From the NCBI RefSeq assembly GCF_900104795.1, contig NZ_FNTG01000004.1:124001-188000 (forward strand): DNA of 64,000 bases, written 5' to 3'. Position 1 is the first letter of the stretch. The number at the start of each line of letters is the position of its first letter. This document shows positions 1 through 9,308 of the stretch, one piece after another. Origin of the DNA: Burkholderia sp. WP9 (GTDB lineage: Bacteria > Pseudomonadota > Gammaproteobacteria > Burkholderiales > Burkholderiaceae). Made by a program: the position numbers and the translations under genes. The notes under the pieces are model-generated. The model was not told where the DNA came from, made no database searches, and saw only the letters and a list, made by a program, of their open reading frames with translations.

Positions 1-773
1 ACGCCGCCGGCCCCGGCCGCAATCACGCCGCGAATTTCTTCGAAGACCTGATGGCCGTCGAACTCCCTGAAAGTCTGCCGGATGCGCGCAAACCAGCCTG
101 CGAAGTCCCGCCAGGTGGCTTCCCAGCCGTGTGGAACGCGGATGGATTCGACGAACTCGCGGTAGGAGAGGAACACGGCTTCCTGCCCGCTGTGCTCGAA
201 ACCGTTGGCGTAGTACAGATCGCGGGCACTCTGCGCGAGGTAGCTGGAGTGGGTAACGTAAAGCACCTCGCCTTCGGCGTGCTTGAGCTTTTCGAGGGTC
301 AGCGCCGTCTTGCCGCTGCCGGCGCTGCCGACCACAATCAGGGGCGGCGGCTGGCGATAGACGGCGTCTTGCGTGTCATCGAAAGAAATGGGCCTGTCCA
401 GCAGATGAATCGCCGTGCGCTCCGGGTGCAGGTAGCGCACGGGCTGCGCATCCTTGATGGCCTCATCCGCATCAATGTCGGGAATTTTGCCTTCATCTAT
501 CGCCGCGCCGCGCAGAAAGCGCGACTTGTCATACTCGTGATTGGCGATCACTTCCAGCATCAGCGCGCAGACCTCGTCGCCGTGGCGAATCAGGGAGAAC
601 AGCAACCGGTCGGCGTCATCGAGCTTGGCCCGGTAGAACTTGCCGTGGCTAAGATTGGCAAGCTTCTTGACCTGTGCGGCGCGGAAGTCGTGACGTGCGA
701 TGGCATCAGCCACCTTGCGATAGCTGGCCTTGACGCGAGAGGTGTCAAGGCCGGTGTATTCAAGAATCTTCAT
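1..773 (-). CDS. Superfamily I (UvrD-like) helicase with RelE-like N-terminal region, partial
   Basis: The gene starts at an ATG at 773 on the minus strand and runs off the left edge, so only the first 257 residues or so are seen. The opening (MKILEYTGLDTSRVKASY) and the stretch with DFRAAQVKKLANLSHGKFY look like the RelE/ParE-type domain that precedes some SF1 helicases. About residue 155 there is a clean Walker A motif, VVGSAGSGKTAL, followed by VLYVTHSSYLA, which fits SF1 motif Ia. The expected role is ATP-driven DNA unwinding or translocation, in repair or possibly in defence; that role is inference. The helicase core beyond Walker A is outside the window. There is no obvious operon partner upstream (to the right). 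Confidence 0.8.
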   Translation of the reverse strand, partial: MKILEYTGLDTSRVKASYRKVADAIARHDFRAAQVKKLANLSHGKFYRAKLDDADRLLFSLIRHGDEVCALMLEVIANHEYDKSRFLRGAAIDEGKIPDIDADEAIKDAQPVRYLHPERTAIHLLDRPISFDDTQDAVYRQPPPLIVVGSAGSGKTALTLEKLKHAEGEVLYVTHSSYLAQSARDLYYANGFEHSGQEAVFLSYREFVESIRVPHGWEATWRDFAGWFARIRQTFREFDGHQVFEEIRGVIAAGAGG

Positions 774-1526
774 TCATTGTACCGGCTCGGATTACCTGGA
801 CATGGTTTCGCAACTCAGGTCGCCTTGCGATTGACAGAAGTCGGACGGGTTTCGAGGGGCGGCACTATGCCCAATTGTTCGAGACACCAATAGCGATTGT
901 AACGATCCCTGAATCCGGTCACAGCGCCGCGGATCGTCTCAAGGTTCTTTCGCGAATCAGGCGCGGCGAACAGGCGCTGGAGATGCGATCGTCAGTTGAT
1001 GGAACTCGGCCCGTGGCCGCGGTAAAGGGATTGCCGAAACGATCGGTTAAGCAGCGCCGGCGCGGAATCAACGGCGGCCGTGCGAGCGTTGCGCAAACCA
1101 GTTGCGTTACCAATTTCAACGGCAACAATCTTGACCGGCATTCTCGGGAGCGTGGTCCTCCCGGAGCAATGAAAGCCGACCAACAGCGCGGCCCCACGCT
1201 TTCGCCCAGCGAGCGGGCCGCGATTTTTCCGCCTCGTTGCCTGCATGGATGTCGATTGATTGCCAGGCGCGAGCGGCGCATCACATAGGCCCGCAATTGT
1301 GCGGCATCGCGGCTGATTGGCACCGTCATACGGGGGCCGGAAGTAGCACGTGCTACCGAAAAAAACCCGCCTCAGTGGGGGCGGGCTTAGTCCATATCAG
1401 GAGGAGACATGGAGGAGACCGTCTCAGCATAAACCCCCGGTAGCATCCGTGCAGCGTCACGCGTCACGTTTTTAATGTTCGTAACGGTGACGTCAAATAG
1501 GATTGTTGATTCGATCTGAAGCCAAT
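774..1526. other. Intergenic region, no recognisable gene
   Basis: No reading frame here on either strand looks like a known protein. The stretch contains a perfect 14-bp palindrome (GTAGCACGTGCTAC, 1343-1356) next to a terminator-like hairpin, described separately. Confidence 0.5.
1359..1389 (-). terminator. Rho-independent terminator candidate (minus strand)
   Basis: The stem is AACCCGCC / GGCGGGCTT around a short loop, with a run of A on the left that becomes a T run on the minus strand. The gene it would serve is unclear, because no convincing minus-strand gene lies immediately to the right. Confidence 0.6.
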
Positions 1527-2003
1527 ATGCGTGACGTATCGAATAATCTGACGGACAAACCTGAGACAGGGCAGGGCAAGCGTGGACGGGGACGACCGCG
1601 AAAGCCGGATGCGATGACCGGCGCGCAACGGCAGGCGGCCTACCGGCAGCGGCAGCGCACGACATCAATTAACGTAACAGTAACGAAAAATGAGGCGCTG
1701 ACGGATCAGGCGCAGATCTCAAGCGAATCGCATCAGCGTCAGGTTTCGGTGCTGCGTAACCAGCTCGCGCGCGCCGGGGCTGAGCTGGGTGCCCTGAGAG
1801 CCGCAGCCACGGATGGCGCGGGTGCGCCGGGTTTCGACGTGATGCTCAAACTGCTGGCGATGGCGTGCGCGCGCAAGCCCCTCAAGGCCCAACTCGCCAT
1901 TCGCGAATCGGCCGTGTGGCGTGACGGCGTGGGCCGCGCATCGGGCGTTTCGGATGAGCAGATGAAAAGGATTGTCGCGGCGCTTGCTGGCAATCTGACC
2001 TAG
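1527..2003 (+). CDS. Small protein with AT-hook-like basic motif
   Basis: This is a 158-residue protein of unknown function. The N-terminal part carries GRGRPRKPDAMTGAQRQAAY and then RQRQR, a basic GRP-centred AT-hook-like segment known in DNA-minor-groove binders and in some plasmid-borne regulators. Residues of about 55-100 are rich in Gln, Glu and Ala and probably helical. The ATG at 1527 is preferred over an upstream TTG at 1503, because the latter only adds a few atypical residues. DNA binding is an inference from the motif. The gene stands alone, with no close neighbour on the same strand. Confidence 0.6.
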   Translation: MRDVSNNLTDKPETGQGKRGRGRPRKPDAMTGAQRQAAYRQRQRTTSINVTVTKNEALTDQAQISSESHQRQVSVLRNQLARAGAELGALRAAATDGAGAPGFDVMLKLLAMACARKPLKAQLAIRESAVWRDGVGRASGVSDEQMKRIVAALAGNLT

Positions 2004-2561
2004 CCCTCCGGCCAGTGGCGCAGGCCCCTGATCGCTCACGCAACCGGTTCCTAACTATCGCGTCGCATCGCAAGATTACCGGCCAGTCCACGGCCAGCAA
2101 TGCACCGGAGCCCGGTCCGGTTTCGAATGACCGTTTAACTGCCCGTCGCTCAAGGTGTAGCTGTATGGGAGGCGAACTCGCAATCGCAATGTGAAGGTGT
2201 ACGCCTATGGGAGGCTGTCCGGCCTGTTTGCTCCCGCTGGTAGTGAGAGCAGGCGACCAGACGCTGTCTGCGGGGGGGCGTGGCCTTGCACGATGGGGTT
2301 GACGTATTTTTCGTGCATTTTCCTTATAGGTGGTTTGTTACTTCTTATCGATCAATGATTTGCACATCCGTCTGTTGCGCGACAACCGTGGCGCCCCCGA
2401 GCCGTGCTGCGAGCGGCTCTGTACGCGACCACAGCCAGATCTTGCACGAATCGCACGATTAGCCGAGTTAAAAGCCGTGGATTAACAGCGATCGAGGGCA
2501 GGTCAATCGGAGCTTGAGCGCTCCGGGCGGGCTGCACCAAACCGCCCGCTTTCCATGCAGG
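2004..2561. other. Intergenic region with short repeats
   Basis: No gene was recognised. The ten-base string TATGGGAGGC occurs twice (near 2164 and 2208), and a GGGCGG/CCGCCC hairpin (about 2525-2549) lies just downstream of the HU gene end and may terminate it. Confidence 0.4.
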
Positions 2562-2840
2562 TCAAGCCGCTTTCACGGCATCCTTGAACGCCTTACCGGC
2601 GGTGAATTTCACCGTCTTCGCCGCGGCGATCTGGATTTCGGCGCCGGTCGACGGATTGCGGCCAACCCGCGCAGCGCGGGCACCCGTTGAAAACGAACCG
2701 AAACCGACCAGCTGCACGGTGTCGCCCTTCGTCACCGCGGCGGTGATAGCGGCGATCACCGCGTCGATCGTCCCGGCTGTCGCGGCCTTGCTCTTATCCG
2801 TCGCCAACGCGACTGCATCCACCAGTTCGTGCTTGTTCAT
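2562..2840 (-). CDS. hup: HU-family DNA-binding protein
   Basis: The 92-residue product has the full HU/IHF layout: N-terminal [11 protein letters not shown] helices, the core [20 protein letters not shown] leading into the DNA-clasping arm ([10 protein letters not shown]), and the C-terminal [16 protein letters not shown] helix. HU bends and compacts DNA as a dimer and often assists replication and recombination on plasmids. Length and motifs match the family exactly. A second HU gene in the window (44796-45072) carries a frameshift, so this is the only intact copy. The gene appears monocistronic. Confidence 0.95.
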   Translation of the reverse strand: MNKHELVDAVALATDKSKAATAGTIDAVIAAITAAVTKGDTVQLVGFGSFSTGARAARVGRNPSTGAEIQIAAAKTVKFTAGKAFKDAVKAA

Positions 2841-3172
2841 TATCGATTCCTTCCTGTTGTTGTGGTGTCGTTACAGTAACCGATGGGGGGCCTCCGCGCA
2901 ATCCAGGCCGACGTGGCGTTTTCTGGTGGCTTCCGCCTCATGGCATATTGATCGGCACTCCGTAACGACCGGCCGCGTCAACTCTGCCCCGTGATCAAGG
3001 TTGCGGCCATCGTTGCGTTGGAAAAACTGGCTGAAGTGGAACCCGGAGAGAACGTCGGGAAAGAGGAATGCTGCGGGAAACGCTAAGTTCACGCGGCCGC
3101 CCCGGTTCGTTGAAATCAACCGGGCGACAACAGTACGCGTATTGCCTCGCACCGCCATATGCTCGAACGGGT

Positions 3173-3676
3173 TCAGGGAATTGGCGAGCGGGCTGTACCC
3201 GTGACGAAAGTCCTGAGCCGCTGCTCGGCCGCGAGAACGGCGTGCAGCGGTGCATTTGCCAGTTGACCGTCGTAAAGCGCCAGCAACGTTTCGAAATCCT
3301 CAACTGTCTCGGCCGGCAACTGCCATGTGCCGGATTCGCGAGCTTGTGCCAAGGTCGCTTCGATGGCGCACTCTGCAATCTTGAAACGCTCCTCTTGACA
3401 GGTGCCATAGCCGGCGCGCTGCAGAAACCAGCTCAGGTAGACCGCGCGCATGAGTTCATTGACCAGATGACTGTTTCCGTGACCGGTACGGCACGCGACC
3501 AAAGCAAGATGGATGGAGAGCGATTGCCCGCTTACCGACGCGCGGTCCATCGGCAAAAGAAGCGCCTTGGTCAAGGGCTTATGGGGCCGGCCGGAGGATC
3601 TGGTTCGTCTGGAAGACACGGATTCGAAGGTTACTGAGCAGTTGAACAACGATCGAATTATAACCGACAGCGGCAA
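3173..3676 (-). CDS. Conserved Burkholderia protein, paralogue of the protein at 22412-22876
   Basis: The product (up to 167 residues) aligns by eye with the protein encoded at 22412-22876: both carry LLPM-R, then an all-helical section with IHLALVA/IHLALAA, a glycine-bearing GFIAEAG/GYGT-type segment, a TGEW/SGTW motif and a final ALYDGQLANAPL / TAYDEQLRRAPL block. Relatives in Burkholderia genomes are, from memory, sometimes labelled Fis family regulator, but no DNA-binding motif is visible here. The start is uncertain: the first 35 or so residues do not match the paralogue, so translation may begin nearer the conserved LLPM. Function unknown. Confidence 0.6.
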   Translation of the reverse strand: MPLSVIIRSLFNCSVTFESVSSRRTRSSGRPHKPLTKALLLPMDRASVSGQSLSIHLALVACRTGHGNSHLVNELMRAVYLSWFLQRAGYGTCQEERFKIAECAIEATLAQARESGTWQLPAETVEDFETLLALYDGQLANAPLHAVLAAEQRLRTFVTGTARSPIP

Positions 3677-3823
3677 CGGCGCAGCGGGCCTTCAAAGCCG
3701 CATCTGCCGGCGGTATTCCAGCCACTCAAAATGAAAGGGAGACTGCCGGCTTGATTTTACGAAGATTGACAGTATTGCGCACCGGAACATGTCAGCCAAA
3801 CGCATCGACGTTGCGTTATACCA

Positions 3824-3853
3824 ATCAGTGTCGGGCGGCCGAGCGACACTGAT
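3824..3853. promoter_or_regulatory. Perfect 10-bp inverted repeat upstream of DUF3761 gene
   Basis: ATCAGTGTCG and CGACACTGAT flank a 10-base spacer and end 36 bases before the start codon at 3889. It could be a repressor-binding dyad or a 5' leader hairpin. Confidence 0.45.
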
Positions 3854-3888
3854 CGAACCTACGTCGTCTCACACCTACAGGATCAGCG

Positions 3889-4329
3889 ATGAAAACAACG
3901 TTTCTTTCCATGGCAGTGGTGACCGGATTGCTCGTTGCAACTGCTGGCTATGCCCAGGTTCCGGCCAGCGCGCCGGCCGGATCAACAGCCCTCTGCAAGG
4001 ACGGTACGTCCTATTCGGGCGCTTCGAAAAAGGGCGCCTGCGCTGGTCATAAGGGTATCAAGACCTGGTACGGCGCATCGGGCGGCGCAGCGGGGGCTGC
4101 TAGCGCTCCCGCAGGTGCGGCCCCTCCTGTCGCTCCGGTCGCCGCGAGCAGCGCAAAGCCAGCGGCAGCCGGTGGCGGCCCCGGCCAGGTCTGGGTCAAC
4201 ACGAGTACCAAGGTCTACCATTGCCCGACAGACAAGTACTACGGCAAGACGAAGAATGGCGCATACATGACTGAGGCAGATGCAAAAGCAAAGGGTTTCC
4301 ACGCCGATCACGGAAAGACCTGCCAGTAA
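3889..4329 (+). CDS. Secreted DUF3761-type protein
   Basis: A 146-residue exported protein. Residues 1-22 form a Sec signal peptide ending AGYAQ. Next comes a DUF3761-like segment (LCKDGTSYSGASKKGACAGH, residues about 36-55), an Ala/Pro-rich linker of about 45 residues, and a C-terminal Cys-containing block (VWVNTSTKVYHCPTDKYYG) that ends in a conserved YMTEADAKAKGF motif. The family is of unknown function and is common in Burkholderia. A weak AGGA ribosome site precedes the ATG. A near-identical architecture is found at 10138-10568, where the gene carries a frameshift. A strong terminator follows directly. Confidence 0.85.
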   Translation: MKTTFLSMAVVTGLLVATAGYAQVPASAPAGSTALCKDGTSYSGASKKGACAGHKGIKTWYGASGGAAGAASAPAGAAPPVAPVAASSAKPAAAGGGPGQVWVNTSTKVYHCPTDKYYGKTKNGAYMTEADAKAKGFHADHGKTCQ

Positions 4330-4346
4330 GTATCGCCAGGGCAACG

Positions 4347-4383
4347 GCGCCCGTCCGGGTCTGACACTCGGACGGGCGCTTTT
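4347..4383 (+). terminator. Rho-independent terminator after DUF3761 gene
   Basis: An 11-bp perfect stem (GCGCCCGTCCG / CGGACGGGCGC) is followed by TTTTAT, 17 bases after the stop codon at 4329. Confidence 0.85.
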
Positions 4384-4858
4384 ATACAAACATTCTCCTT
4401 CCGCTCACGATCGTCCCATTCTTCGCACTGAACCACTCCCGTCGCTGTACCATCGCCATCGATTCCCTGGCGCCGTCATCAGTTGCGCCGTTCGCTGGTA
4501 TTTCCGGTTTCAGTTGAGCCTGCGCGACATTGAAGAGTTGCTGTTCGAGCGCGGTGTAATCGTCAGCTATGAAACAGTGCGGCGCTGGTGCGACAAATTC
4601 GCCGCTGGCTGCTCGCATCGTGTCAAGGCTGCTCGTCGCAAGCCCGGCACCACGTGGCATCTGAATGAGGTGTTTGTGACGCTACGCGGTGAGCCTTATC
4701 TACTGTGGCGGGCAGTCAATCAGCATGGCGCCGAACTTGATATCCTGCTGCAGAAGCGGCGCGACAAGGCTGCGGCGAAACGATTCTTCAAACGTGTGCT
4801 GGCGGCTTGTCCTGAGGTGCCGCGCAAGATCGTCACTGACCAGTTGCGCAGCTATCTA

Positions 4859-6326
4859 TAAGGAGCTTCCGTTTCTTGCAAGCTGGGTTTAATAGGGCAT
4901 ACGTCGAATCCTGTGTTGTCAGCGCGTGCACGGAAGCATGAGGGCAGACGAGGCAGACTGCAAACCTATAAACGGCCTGTTTGGGCGCTGTGATTGCTGC
5001 GCCCGGGCCCGGATAGTAACCGCACAGCGGGACTCCATTCCGGCGACGGCGAATACAAGAACTGTAGCGCCTGATAGCTGCTCGAGTTCGCCCGCTGTCG
5101 GTCTGACCTGTCGCTATCCCTGCGTGATTCGTGCTGCGCCTGGAAGTCAATTCATGGTGGCATTGCACTTTCTGTTCTGTAGTTCATGCGTGCGCCGCCA
5201 TTGCATTGCGGGCGGGCGCATGGGATGGATCGAAGCGTTCGTCCCTGGCCAATACGGCCCAGAGGATGCGGACGTGCTTGTTGGCAACCGCGACCAGCGT
5301 CTTGTAGTAGCCAATACGCGCATGCAGCTGGACGATCCAGCGCGAGAGCCGGTCATCGCGTCGGTGCGCTGTGAGAATGGCCGATCGGGCGCCCTGGAAC
5401 AGGAGCGTGCGCAGGTAGTCGCTGCCCTGTTTGGTGATCCGGCCGAGCCGCTGTTTGCCGCCGCTGCTGTTCTGTTTGGGAACGAGGCCGATCCAGGCGG
5501 CCATCTGCCGGCCGTTTCTGAACTGACGGGCGTTGACCACGGTCGCTACGACGGCAGATGCGGTGATTCGGCCCACGCCACATATGGCCATACAGCGCTG
5601 CGTCTGTGGATCGTGACTGGCGTGTTCGGTGATCTGCCGGTCTAGCCAACCGATTTGCTCATCCAGCGCCTGCCATTGGGCCCAGCCATGCATCAGCGCC
5701 TGACGGGCCGGACCGGCGAGTTCGTTATTGCCATCCTCAACACGGTCAACGAAATGGCTTCGGAACCGACCGATGCCTTGCGGCAGGAAGACGCCGAACT
5801 CGGCTAGCAGGCCTCGCAAGCGATTCACGAGCGCCGTGCGTTCCTCCACGAAACCGGTGCGCATGCGGTGAAGGACCAGCACGCTTTGCTGCGCGGCTGA
5901 CTTGACGGGCACGAAACGCATGTGTGGGCGGCTGGCTGCCTCGCAGATCGCTTCAGCATCGAGGGCGTCATTTTTGACGCCAGCGCCACCTTTGCGGTAA
6001 GGAGCCGCAAATTGCGGGGGAATCAGCCGCGCATCGTGCCCGAGACCGCGGAGCTTGCGCGCCCAATAGTGCGCAGCGCTGCACGCCTCCATCGCCACCA
6101 GACAGGGGGCAAGGTTGGCAAACCAGCTCATGAAATTCTCACGCGCAATGGCCTTACGTACCACAACATGTTCACCAGCATCGACCGCGTGGATCTGCAT
6201 GACATTTTTGGCAAGATCAACACCAACACGGGTAATTGCGTTCATGACTTTCCCCTTCCACAGATGTGCAACGGCTATCATGATGGCACCAGGAGGCGCA
6301 GGCGCCACAGGGACGGGAGCTCCTTA
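4859..6326 (-). mobile_element. IS110-family (IS1111 group) insertion sequence
   Basis: Imperfect inverted repeats TAAGGAGCTTCCGT (4859-4872) and, on the other strand, TAAGGAGCTCCCGT (6313-6326) bracket one transposase gene. IS1111-group elements are the IS110 members that have such subterminal repeats; the true ends lie a few bases outside them. The element has inserted into an IS6-family transposase gene just after the codons for DQLRSY, and no clear target duplication is seen, as expected for this family. Confidence 0.8.
5184..6245 (-). CDS. IS110-family transposase (IS1111 group)
   Basis: A 353-residue DEDD transposase. The N-terminal RuvC-like domain has VGVDLAKNVMQIHAVD, then ACSAAHYWARKL and NDALDAEAICEA; the C-terminal domain has the IS116/IS110 signature CGVGRITASAVVATV and AAWIGLVPKQNSSGGKQRLG. 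The start ATG at 6245 was chosen because MNAITRVGVDLAKN is the usual beginning; an upstream extension to 6308 would read through the terminal repeat. The gene is intact and could be active. It lies opposite to the IS6 gene it interrupts. Confidence 0.93.
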   Translation of the reverse strand: MNAITRVGVDLAKNVMQIHAVDAGEHVVVRKAIARENFMSWFANLAPCLVAMEACSAAHYWARKLRGLGHDARLIPPQFAAPYRKGGAGVKNDALDAEAICEAASRPHMRFVPVKSAAQQSVLVLHRMRTGFVEERTALVNRLRGLLAEFGVFLPQGIGRFRSHFVDRVEDGNNELAGPARQALMHGWAQWQALDEQIGWLDRQITEHASHDPQTQRCMAICGVGRITASAVVATVVNARQFRNGRQMAAWIGLVPKQNSSGGKQRLGRITKQGSDYLRTLLFQGARSAILTAHRRDDRLSRWIVQLHARIGYYKTLVAVANKHVRILWAVLARDERFDPSHAPARNAMAAHA

Positions 6327-6684
6327 CCAATTCCGGCGGCGAAGGCCGACATTCCCGAGCTCGCGCATGTGAAGCACGTATTCGTCAAAGCAGCAGCGCG
6401 GCTGAACAACCGGGCGGAGAACAGCCACCAACCGACGCGCGAACGCGAGCGTCGCATGCGCGGCTTTCGCGACCCGAAACGCACGCAGGCATTTCTCTCC
6501 TGCTTCGGACCCATCCGGCAACACTTCGCGTTCAATCGCCATCTGCTGCGCGCCTCACTCTACCGCAAACAACTCGCGGCAAGATTCGTCGCCTGGCGCG
6601 AATTCACCGAAGTCACCCGAAATCCCTCCTACGCTTTCTGAGGGATGCGCGTCCCTCCCGTCTTTCCGCTTCAGTCGCGGCAAG

Positions 6685-7269
6685 TTGACAACGCCGTTCG
6701 ACGAGCTGGAAGATGGCGATGTGCTGATCGTGACGAAGCTGGATCGTCTCGGACGGAACGCGATGGATGTTCGCGCAACAGTCGAACGTCTGGAAGTCAT
6801 CGGCGTTCGCGTCCACTGCTTAGCGCTTGGCGGCGTTGACCTGACCAGTCCAGCAGGGAAGATGACGATGCAGGTCATCAACGTCGTCGCTGAGTTTGAG
6901 CGTGACTTGCTTATAGAACGAACGCATGCTGGCATCCGCCGTGCAAAGGCTGAAGGAAAGGCGTTCGGCAGACCTTTGGCGCTGACTGAAACACAGCGTG
7001 CTGTCGTGGTGGAGAACCTGAATGCCGGAATTCCCATTGCGCAGATTGCACGCGAGATGAAAACCAGCCGCCAGACCATCATGCGCGTTCGTGAAGGTCG
7101 ATTGATGGCAAGTCGCGAGTTGGATGTCAGCGTCGGCGATCCGCATCGGGATCAGGAAGACGAATCTATCAAGCAGGGCCAACTTGGACCGGATGGCGTG
7201 CCTTGCGCGTTGATCGACTGGTCGGACCTTCGCGCATCGCGCAGGAAGGAAGCGAACACGCCTGAATGA
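6685..7269 (+). pseudogene. 5'-truncated serine recombinase (resolvase/invertase)
   Basis: Only the later part of a resolvase is present: [19 protein letters not shown] (end of the catalytic domain), [20 protein letters not shown] and [17 protein letters not shown], then a C-terminal helix-turn-helix ([19 protein letters not shown]). The first 45 or so residues, with the nucleophilic serine in the usual YARVS motif, are absent. The loss lies next to the IS6 remnant ending at 6641, so that insertion probably removed the 5' end. The C-terminal tail beyond about residue 150 is unusually long. Inactive as a recombinase unless a start is provided in trans. Confidence 0.85.
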
Positions 7270-7463
7270 CGAATCGGCTATCACTGCACGCGCAGCCATC
7301 AAGAACGTGATGTGCTTTCCTTGCAACTGAATTTCAATCATCGTGACGACAGGCTGTTCACGTTCGACGCTTTCTCGGCATGACCGCACGCGAAGTAAAA
7401 GGTCGCATGAGACAGTCTTTCTGCTTCCCTACGAAGGTGAGCGGCGCACTAACTTGACGCCAT

Positions 7464-8270
7464 TCAGAATGCGTGTCGCCGAACAAGGTCAAAGAGAAGG
7501 AGAATGGTTTCAAAGAAAATCAATCCGATTACGTACCACTCCAATTTGTGAATTTGTTTATTCTCTAATATATCTGCCAAAGTTTGCACGGTGTCCGAGA
7601 TCAGGTTCAGCTTGCGCTCCAACGCGGCTTGACGTTCATGCAGTTCAAATTCGTCTTCAAGGCTGGCATAAAGACCACCGAGAAACGGGAATTCCCACAG
7701 AGTCTCCGGCTTGTCGCCTATTTCGGCGCGACCTACCATGCGATGCTCGATCAGTATCAGATTGCCGATCTTGGACAGAAGGCTTTTGGAGTCCGCGCTT
7801 ACCTTACCTGATGTTGCCAGTTCCAAGGCTAAGGGTGCGATCCCATCAAATTTACTTGCGACTTCTTTCTCATAGAGCGCCAAGACTAGACTTTTCCCAA
7901 GTGCGTCCGCAATTACTTGCACCTTTTCTAACGTAATTTGGTCTAGTGACACCACGCCACTCTGCACCCCCAAGCCAGATTTACCACAGTGAATTTCCAG
8001 TTCTTCGATTTCTGGATTGGTATAAACGTTGGTTGTCAGTATCTTTAGAGATTCGACAAAGTTGGCTTCGTTCTCTTCATCCACGCCAAAAAAGACAACA
8101 ACGCCATAACGAAACAACACCGCTACGCCGTCGTCGGCACCCACCTTGAGCGTCAAAGGTGTTGTACCGATCGCATCAGTAATTTTATAATTTTTGAGGT
8201 CAAGCCTGTCTCCAATCAAGCGGGCACGGGCTTTGATCTGTTGCCGGGAGTTGAGCGCAAGTTGGTTCAT
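7464..8270 (-). CDS. RMD1/RMND1 family (DUF155) membrane-anchored protein
   Basis: A 268-residue protein with the DUF155 signature: an N-terminal segment with VAVLFRYGVVVFFGV, a helical central part (LDQITLEKVQVIADALGKSL), the conserved LLEK-like IEHRMVGRAEIGDKPETLWE region, and a C-terminal coiled coil (LHERQAALERKLNLISDTVQ) followed by one transmembrane helix (YVIGLIFFETILLLFDLV). Eukaryotic members (Rmd1, RMND1) act in mitochondrial translation; the bacterial role is not established. It is flanked by recombinase fragments on both sides, so it was probably carried in with mobile DNA. Local GC is lower than in the surroundings. Confidence 0.85.
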   Translation of the reverse strand: MNQLALNSRQQIKARARLIGDRLDLKNYKITDAIGTTPLTLKVGADDGVAVLFRYGVVVFFGVDEENEANFVESLKILTTNVYTNPEIEELEIHCGKSGLGVQSGVVSLDQITLEKVQVIADALGKSLVLALYEKEVASKFDGIAPLALELATSGKVSADSKSLLSKIGNLILIEHRMVGRAEIGDKPETLWEFPFLGGLYASLEDEFELHERQAALERKLNLISDTVQTLADILENKQIHKLEWYVIGLIFFETILLLFDLVRRHAF

Positions 8271-8643
8271 GTTTTTGCTGAAACCTGTTTTGCCGGTTCT
8301 TTAATATCTCACTTTTCTGTTGGCACTGCCTTTAGATTCAGCATGATCGCGTTGGCGTGTTGCACTGACTGTTTTGGGCCGCTGGACCGATGGCGCGGCA
8401 ACGGTTCGATGGGCGAACAATCGAGCGACTGTTTCACGCAACGGGTCGTTCGCCGACGTAACGGAAACGACCGCGCCATATGCACTGCCACTGAAAGCGA
8501 ACGCCGATGGTGCTTCCATAGGCGCTTACCCATGCCTCATCGGGGAATGAATGACTCCCGCTTCAGAATCATCTTCGGCGGTCGAACTGCTCACCCTTAG
8601 CGGGTTCCAATTCGCTTCGCTGCCAACTCATTCGGAAACCGCA
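8271..8643. other. Intergenic region, no recognisable gene
   Basis: Short frames on the minus strand (for example 8301-8519) show no family features. Nothing else was identified. Confidence 0.4.
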
Positions 8644-8835
8644 TCAGGCTGTTGGCGCACGCTCGGCACAAGCCCGCTTCACCGTGGCAGTGCCGACGCC
8701 GAACTGTTCCGCAGTCTGACTGATGCTTGCGCCATGTTCGGTCCGCCATGCCCGGATAGCGCCGTAGTCGTGGGACCGTTCGCGTCCGGTGTACTTGCCC
8801 GCAGCCTTGGCGATAGCCACGTAAGCTCGCAGACC
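8644..8835 (-). pseudogene. Serine recombinase C-terminal remnant
   Basis: The translated strand ends with AIAKAAGKYTGRERSHDYGA, then ASISQTAEQFGVGTATVKRA, which is the GKYxGR linker and the C-terminal helix-turn-helix of a resolvase/invertase. The catalytic domain is missing. The homology stops near 8835, exactly where a fragment of an ADP-ribosylglycohydrolase starts on the other strand. Confidence 0.65.
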
Positions 8836-8847
8836 CTTGGTCTTGGG

Positions 8848-9239
8848 CCGACGAACGTCTCGAAGAGATTTACGCAGACTGGCCGAATCAGCCGGAACGG
8901 AAGGAGTTTCTGGCCGAACTGGAAGTGCTGAGACGGTTCCCGAAGACCGATCAACCGCGTGGGACTGGTTATGTTGTGGACACCCTTTACTCAACCCGCA
9001 AGGCACTGGAAGAAGAATCATTTCAGGACGTGATTCGAACGGCGATCAGTTTCGGCAACGATACAGATACGACCGCCGCAGTTGCCGGTGGTCTTGCAGG
9101 AATACGATTTGGGCTTGGTGGAATTCTGATGCGCTGGTTGGCGCAGTTGCGCGGGTTTGACCTTGTAGCGCCGCTAGTGGATTCGTTTGCGGCGGCTCAC
9201 GCATTAACCAGTAAGGTCGCCAATCCCCGCACGACTTAA
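8848..9239 (+). pseudogene. ADP-ribosylglycohydrolase (DraG-like), C-terminal fragment
   Basis: In frame from about 8848 the sequence reads DERLEEIYADWPNQPERKEF, then TGYVVDTLYSTRKALEE, SFQDVIRTAISFGNDTDTTA and AVAGGLAGIRFGLGGI. The GxDxDTxAA metal-binding motif and following AGxxAG helix are diagnostic for the DraG/ARH family, which removes ADP-ribose from proteins or DNA. The N-terminal two thirds, with the first metal ligands, is missing, and no start codon with a ribosome site is seen. The left break coincides with the resolvase remnant, marking a recombination junction near 8840. Confidence 0.75.
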
Positions 9240-9308
9240 TATTTTCATCATTGTGCGCGGACGGTCATGTAATATCGGAATGCATCGTCAAACATCAGGG
9301 AAACTAAT

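Larger units (their letters stand above)
4412..6641 (+). pseudogene. IS6-family transposase, interrupted by an IS1111-type element
   Basis: The left part (4412-4861) reads YHRHRFPGAVISCAVRWYF, then SLRDIEELLFERGVIVSYET and the catalytic-domain start WHLNEVF, typical of IS6/IS26-type DDE transposases. It stops at DQLRSY. The right part (about 6327-6641) resumes with AAKADIPELAHVKHVFVKA and [19 protein letters not shown], the conserved C-terminal IS6 block with the third acidic residue in RAENSHQP. The 1.47-kb insert between them is an IS1111-type element. No in-frame ATG is visible before the left part, so the 5' end may also be missing. The element is dead. Confidence 0.85.

Noticed and set aside
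51..893. A 280-codon open frame on the plus strand
   Set aside because: It runs opposite the helicase gene, whose Walker A motif supports the minus strand.
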